From positions 1-8,820 of the forward strand of contig JAJZIF010000127.1 of NCBI GenBank assembly GCA_021810735.1: DNA of 8,820 bases, given 5' to 3'. Origin of the DNA: Acidobacteriota bacterium. Its GTDB lineage: Bacteria; Acidobacteriota; Terriglobia; Terriglobales; Acidobacteriaceae. How positions within the stretch are numbered: position 1 is the stretch's first letter; each line of letters starts with the position of its first letter. The notes below the pieces were generated by a model that worked only from the letters and a program-made list of their open reading frames with translations, made no database searches and was not told the origin of the DNA. This document shows positions 6,022-8,820 of this stretch, one piece after another. The position numbers and the translations under genes are program-made.

Positions 6022-7006
6022 ATATTTCGAGGCGGAAAAGCTGCAATTTTGCGTGCTTTATCGCCAGTTCCTTCTTCGTGTCGTCGATCTCGAAGCGTTA
6101 TCAACTCAAGCTGACGTGATTAAGCTACTCGGGCAGTTTGCTGCAATTTTGGTTGCACTCAGCTTGATCTATGCGATTGAAGCTTTTGTTTTTGAAGGCA
6201 GCCGAATGACGGCTGCGGCCCACTTGGCTTTTTGCTGGAGAATGGAACATTTCCTGATTGCGACAACGATGTTGGTGGTGGGACTGTTCGCTTTGCTCAG
6301 TTGGGATTCCACGTTTCCAGATCGGCGTGATGTCATGGTGCTCGCTCCGTTGCCTGTGCGTGCGCGTACTCTGTTTTTTGCCAAAGTGGCAGCGCTGGGA
6401 ACGACCCTGAGTCTCCCCGTGCTCGTTCTGAACGTCGCCTCGGGCCTCGCTTGGCCGTTGGTTCTGGCGCCCTCCGGCCTCTTCGGGATATTTCGATCCT
6501 TGGCAGCCTACTGGATTACGATGTTCGCAGCCGCTACCTTCCTTTTCTGCTCTATCCTGAGTGTTCAGGGAGTGACAGCGCAACTATTACCGCGGCGGTA
6601 TTTCCTGCGGTTGTCTGCTTTTTTGCAATTGACCACATTTGCTCTCTTTCTGGGCGTGTACTTCCTTCAACCTGCGATGGCAACGCCAAAGGCTCTAACC
6701 GCACTGGAAAATCAACGGCTGCTTGCTTGGCTACCTTCCTATTGGTTTTTAGGTCTCTTTCAGGGATTGAATGGATCCACAGTCCCGGTGTTCCTTTCAT
6801 TGGAGCGACGGGCGTGGATTGCCTTGGCAATTGCAGTATTCGGAGCCGGTGCTGCGCTGCTGCTCGCCTATTTCCGTACGCTCCGCAAGATTGTGGAGGA
6901 GCCGGATATTGTACCCAGTACTCAAGGGGTCCATTGGTCGCCGCGCTTCGGCGCTTCGTTGCAAACAGCCATCGTGCTTTTTAGATTCTTCAATCTTCAT
7001 TTGTAA
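6014..7006 (+). CDS. ABC transporter permease, probably 3'-truncated
   Basis: This 330-residue multi-pass membrane protein is the partner of the overlapping ABC ATPase gene. Hydrophobic segments lie at about 40-60, 80-96, 124-150, 165-187, 203-220 and 266-287. After the last helix comes FRTLRKIVEEPDIVPSTQG and then RFGASLQTAIV, which in related acidobacterial permeases, as I recall them, continues into a further membrane domain of about 200 residues. Here it stops abruptly with LFRFFNLHL. The last codons and the TAA lie inside the right copy of the inverted repeat (6982-7024), so the C-terminus appears to have been replaced. No continuation of the protein is found in any frame downstream. The transporter is probably non-functional or altered. 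Confidence 0.8.
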   Translation: MRKYFEAEKLQFCVLYRQFLLRVVDLEALSTQADVIKLLGQFAAILVALSLIYAIEAFVFEGSRMTAAAHLAFCWRMEHFLIATTMLVVGLFALLSWDSTFPDRRDVMVLAPLPVRARTLFFAKVAALGTTLSLPVLVLNVASGLAWPLVLAPSGLFGIFRSLAAYWITMFAAATFLFCSILSVQGVTAQLLPRRYFLRLSAFLQLTTFALFLGVYFLQPAMATPKALTALENQRLLAWLPSYWFLGLFQGLNGSTVPVFLSLERRAWIALAIAVFGAGAALLLAYFRTLRKIVEEPDIVPSTQGVHWSPRFGASLQTAIVLFRFFNLHL

Positions 7007-7024
7007 ACAAAAATAGTTCAACAA
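6982..7024 (-). repeat. Right copy of the 43-bp imperfect inverted repeat
   Basis: Reverse-complement partner of 74-116. The tip 7007-7024 (ACAAAAATAGTTCAACAA) is identical to the complement of 74-91, and the inner 25 positions match at 18. The repeat encodes the last residues and stop codon of the truncated permease. Beyond 7024 the similarity stops. Confidence 0.75.
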
Positions 7025-7027
7025 TCG

Positions 7028-7066
7028 GCCTCTCAGCAGAATCTTTGGGTTCAAAGTGGAAGAGGC
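7028..7066. repeat. Nested hairpin next to the right inverted repeat
   Basis: GCCTCT (7028-7033) pairs with AGAGGC (7061-7066), and inside it CTTTG (7043-7047) pairs with CAAAG (7052-7056) around the loop GGTT. No T-run follows in either direction, so it is not a standard terminator, but it lies between the 3' ends of the permease and the sulfatase. The rest of 7067-7246 shows no gene and no clear signal. Confidence 0.3.
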
Positions 7067-7246
7067 AAACGAGCATCCTGTGGAGTATCACCAGCTAAAC
7101 ATTTCTGTTTCAACTGAATTGCATAAATACATCAACAGGTTAAGCATGAGCACGTCGGGACTTTTTTCAGGCCACCAGTTCCGCTGTCGAGCTTGCAAAA
7201 TTTCAAATATCTTTGGCTAGTCTTCTAAACAATTTCGAATAGGTTC

Positions 7247-8701
7247 TCAACTACAGCCAGGAGGTCCGATTCTTACGTTGGCTTCACTCCGGTTGAAATT
7301 CGGATTTGGGGTGGGCATTCGCGCGTTTACACTTGTGCGCCAAACCTGTAATTTGCGACGCAGGTCGAGCGTCTTATCCGAAAAGCTCGACGCAAAATCG
7401 TATTGTTCGCCTGGATCAAGCTTTAGGTTGTAGAGTTCCACGTGGTCATCTTCAAAGAACTCAATCAGTTTCCAATCGCCTTCGCGGATGGCTCCGGATG
7501 GGGTCCCGCCTTGATCGCTGTAATGTGGGTAGTGCCAGTAGAGCGTGTCCCGAGTAAGGGATGAGGTCGGACTCTTGAATAGCGGGCTGATATCCAATCC
7601 ATCGCACGGCGTTGGCGCGGCTCCGCCGCTTACCATGTTCAGAATGGTTGGGGTAAAGTCCATGCCAATCACTGGCACGTCACAAATACTGCCCGGTATC
7701 GTTACCCTTGGCCAATAAACAATGAGAGGTTCGCGAATCCCTCCTTCGTACAGAAACCCCTTCCCTGCCCGGTACGGACCGTTGTCGGCAATCCGATGCA
7801 AGCGCCTGCCCTGGAAGCCAACCCCGCCGTTGTCGGATGTAAGAATGATGATGGTATTGTCCGCCACGCCAGTCTTCTTCAATAAGGCGCGCAAGTTGCC
7901 CAGTGCCGTGTCGACACTCTGAACCATAGCGGCATAAACCGGGTCTGGTTCACCCTTACCGGCGTTCTTTGCGATGTAAGGAGCGGTTGATGCCTGTGGT
8001 GCCTGTAGGGGCAGATGTACGGCATATTCGGCCATGTAGAGAAAGAAAGGGCCTTCCTTGCTTGCATTGCTGATGAACTGATCCATCTTGCTGGTCAACA
8101 CATCAGTGAGGTAATCCTGGTCTGTATAGCCATTCAGATTGTGATAGTGGAAGGGGCCGAAATAATGATTGGGTGGTCCCGGGCTGCCATGCTTATCGCC
8201 CGCAACGTTGACTTCGAATCCGAAGTTTTCAGGCAAGTACCCATCGCCGCCTAAGTGCCACTTGCCGATGGCTCCTGTCTTATAGCCGAGCTGCTGTAGG
8301 CGTTCAGCCAGCGTGGGTACATCAAGTGCAAGATGAGCTGGAGTGGGGGCTTCCAATAGCTTCTTGTTTGGATAGGTGTTCCCAGGGATCCATTGCGTCA
8401 GGTGCAGACGGGCCGGTGCCTTACCCGTGAGGATACAGGCGCGGCTGGGAGAGCAGACCGGGGCTCCAGCATATGCATCGGTGAATTTAAGCCCATCGTG
8501 GGCGAGTTGGTTGATGTTCGGTGTCTCGTGGAATGTGTCCCCGTAACAGCCAAGATCGCCCCAGCCAAGGTCATCCACCAGGAAGAAGATGATGTTCGGC
8601 TTGCCCTGTGCGCTTCGAGCTGCCGCGGCTGGCAGGCTGGTACATGCAGCTATCGCTGCTGAGCCTGTGAGACCTGCAATAAACTTCCGACGGGTGTGCA
8701 T
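7247..8701 (-). CDS. Arylsulfatase A-like (S1 family) sulfatase, Tat-exported
   Basis: This 484-residue enzyme hydrolyses sulfate esters, probably of a polysaccharide or glycan, outside the cytoplasm. The N-terminus has a twin-arginine signal (MHTRRKF) and a hydrophobic stretch ending in IAAC (17-20), a possible lipobox, so it may be a Tat lipoprotein. Catalytic elements are complete: D43-D44 (metal), C83-S-P-S-R87 (C83 converted to formylglycine), GKWHLG with K147 and H149, H229 (AVHLPLQAP), D290-N291 (metal) and K314 in RAGKGFLYEGG. The C-terminal subdomain has the typical WKLIEFFEDDHVELYNLKLDPGEQ. Overall length is normal. It resembles the GDLGCYG subgroup active on galactose- or GalNAc-type sulfates, but the substrate cannot be set from sequence. 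It needs a formylglycine-generating enzyme encoded elsewhere. The start at ATG 8701 has GGAG seven bases upstream. Confidence 0.95.
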   Translation of the reverse strand: MHTRRKFIAGLTGSAAIAACTSLPAAAARSAQGKPNIIFFLVDDLGWGDLGCYGDTFHETPNINQLAHDGLKFTDAYAGAPVCSPSRACILTGKAPARLHLTQWIPGNTYPNKKLLEAPTPAHLALDVPTLAERLQQLGYKTGAIGKWHLGGDGYLPENFGFEVNVAGDKHGSPGPPNHYFGPFHYHNLNGYTDQDYLTDVLTSKMDQFISNASKEGPFFLYMAEYAVHLPLQAPQASTAPYIAKNAGKGEPDPVYAAMVQSVDTALGNLRALLKKTGVADNTIIILTSDNGGVGFQGRRLHRIADNGPYRAGKGFLYEGGIREPLIVYWPRVTIPGSICDVPVIGMDFTPTILNMVSGGAAPTPCDGLDISPLFKSPTSSLTRDTLYWHYPHYSDQGGTPSGAIREGDWKLIEFFEDDHVELYNLKLDPGEQYDFASSFSDKTLDLRRKLQVWRTSVNARMPTPNPNFNRSEANVRIGPPGCS

Positions 8702-8726
8702 TCACAATCTCCAGCGGTTGTCGCTC

Positions 8727-8754
8727 TTCATAAATATTTCGTGCGCTTAGTCAA
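8727..8754 (-). promoter_or_regulatory. Probable sulfatase promoter
   Basis: On the minus strand TTGACT (8754-8749, five of six consensus) is followed after 16 bp by TATGAA (8732-8727, four of six). Transcription would begin near 8720, giving a leader of about 20 bases that holds the GGAG ribosome binding site. Further upstream CGGCC/GGCCG arms (about 8766-8784) form a weak dyad. Confidence 0.45.
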
Positions 8755-8820
8755 AATGGAGTGACCGGCCCAATGCGCTGGCCGTGGGTTAAGCTGTGAG
8801 CCAAGAAGCAACCACAGTTC

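Larger units (their letters stand above)
74..7024. mobile_element. Candidate 6951-bp inverted-repeat-bounded segment (no transposase seen)
   Basis: The segment is delimited by the 43-bp inverted repeats at 74-116 and 6982-7024. It contains a 5'-truncated helicase gene, a HigBA toxin-antitoxin pair, a LysR regulator, a padR/membrane-protein pair, and an ABC ATPase with a 3'-truncated permease. Both terminal genes are cut at the repeats, as expected if a block of chromosomal DNA was trapped between two element ends. No recombinase gene is present, and the bases outside 74 and 7024 show no direct repeat. A non-autonomous transposon, remnants of two inverted insertion sequences, and an inversion or assembly join all remain possible. 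Confidence 0.3.

Noticed and set aside
60..7036. Target-site duplication flanking the inverted repeats
   Set aside because: The bases before 74 (ending GCGCGT) and after 7024 (beginning TCGGCC) share no direct repeat of useful length, so a duplication cannot be claimed.
1..8820. tRNA, rRNA or CRISPR arrays
   Set aside because: No T-loop/acceptor pattern, conserved rRNA segment or regularly spaced direct repeat was seen on either strand.

Overview
The window looks like chromosomal DNA of a Gram-negative soil-type bacterium, most likely an Acidobacteriota (Terriglobia) member. This is judged from recalled protein families, not from a search. The clues are a PadR regulator coupled to a four-helix membrane protein with a C-terminal Cys/His ribbon, a divergent ABC ATPase plus large permease of the type common in that phylum, and a Tat-exported sulfatase. 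No rRNA, tRNA, CRISPR array, integrase or transposase was found.

Layout. Bases 1-60 are the last codons of an unidentified gene. Bases 88-1479 (+) encode the C-terminal part of an Lhr-like helicase that lacks its first RecA domain. After a non-coding gap comes a type II toxin-antitoxin pair on the minus strand (HigB/RelE-type toxin 2175-2522, XRE antitoxin 1798-2157) with a palindromic operator touching the toxin start. A LysR-type regulator (2637-3560, minus) follows, then a non-coding stretch. Next is a divergent unit. On the minus side, padR (4846-5160) overlaps the membrane-protein gene (3929-4849) by ATGA. On the plus side, an ABC ATPase (5257-6021) overlaps its permease (6014-7006) by 8 bases. 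The shared 96-base intergenic region holds two copies of CTACATATGTAG exactly 42 bp apart, with promoter-like boxes lying in and between them. This points to PadR controlling both directions. The last gene is a complete S1-type sulfatase (7247-8701, minus) with its own promoter-like sequence.

The most unusual structure is a pair of inverted repeats at 74-116 and 6982-7024. The outer 18 bp are identical, and 36 of 43 positions match without gaps. They bound a 6951-bp segment, and each sits where a gene is cut: the helicase lacks its N-terminal half at the left repeat, and the ABC permease ends early at the right repeat, which supplies its last codons and stop. The segment may therefore be a transposon-like or rearranged block of captured chromosomal DNA. 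No transposase and no target-site duplication are visible, so the mechanism is open.

The genes fall into three functional themes: genome maintenance or plasmid/stress biology (helicase remnant, HigBA), a PadR-controlled efflux-type ABC system with a partner membrane protein, and extracytoplasmic sulfate-ester hydrolysis (sulfatase) outside the repeat-bounded block.
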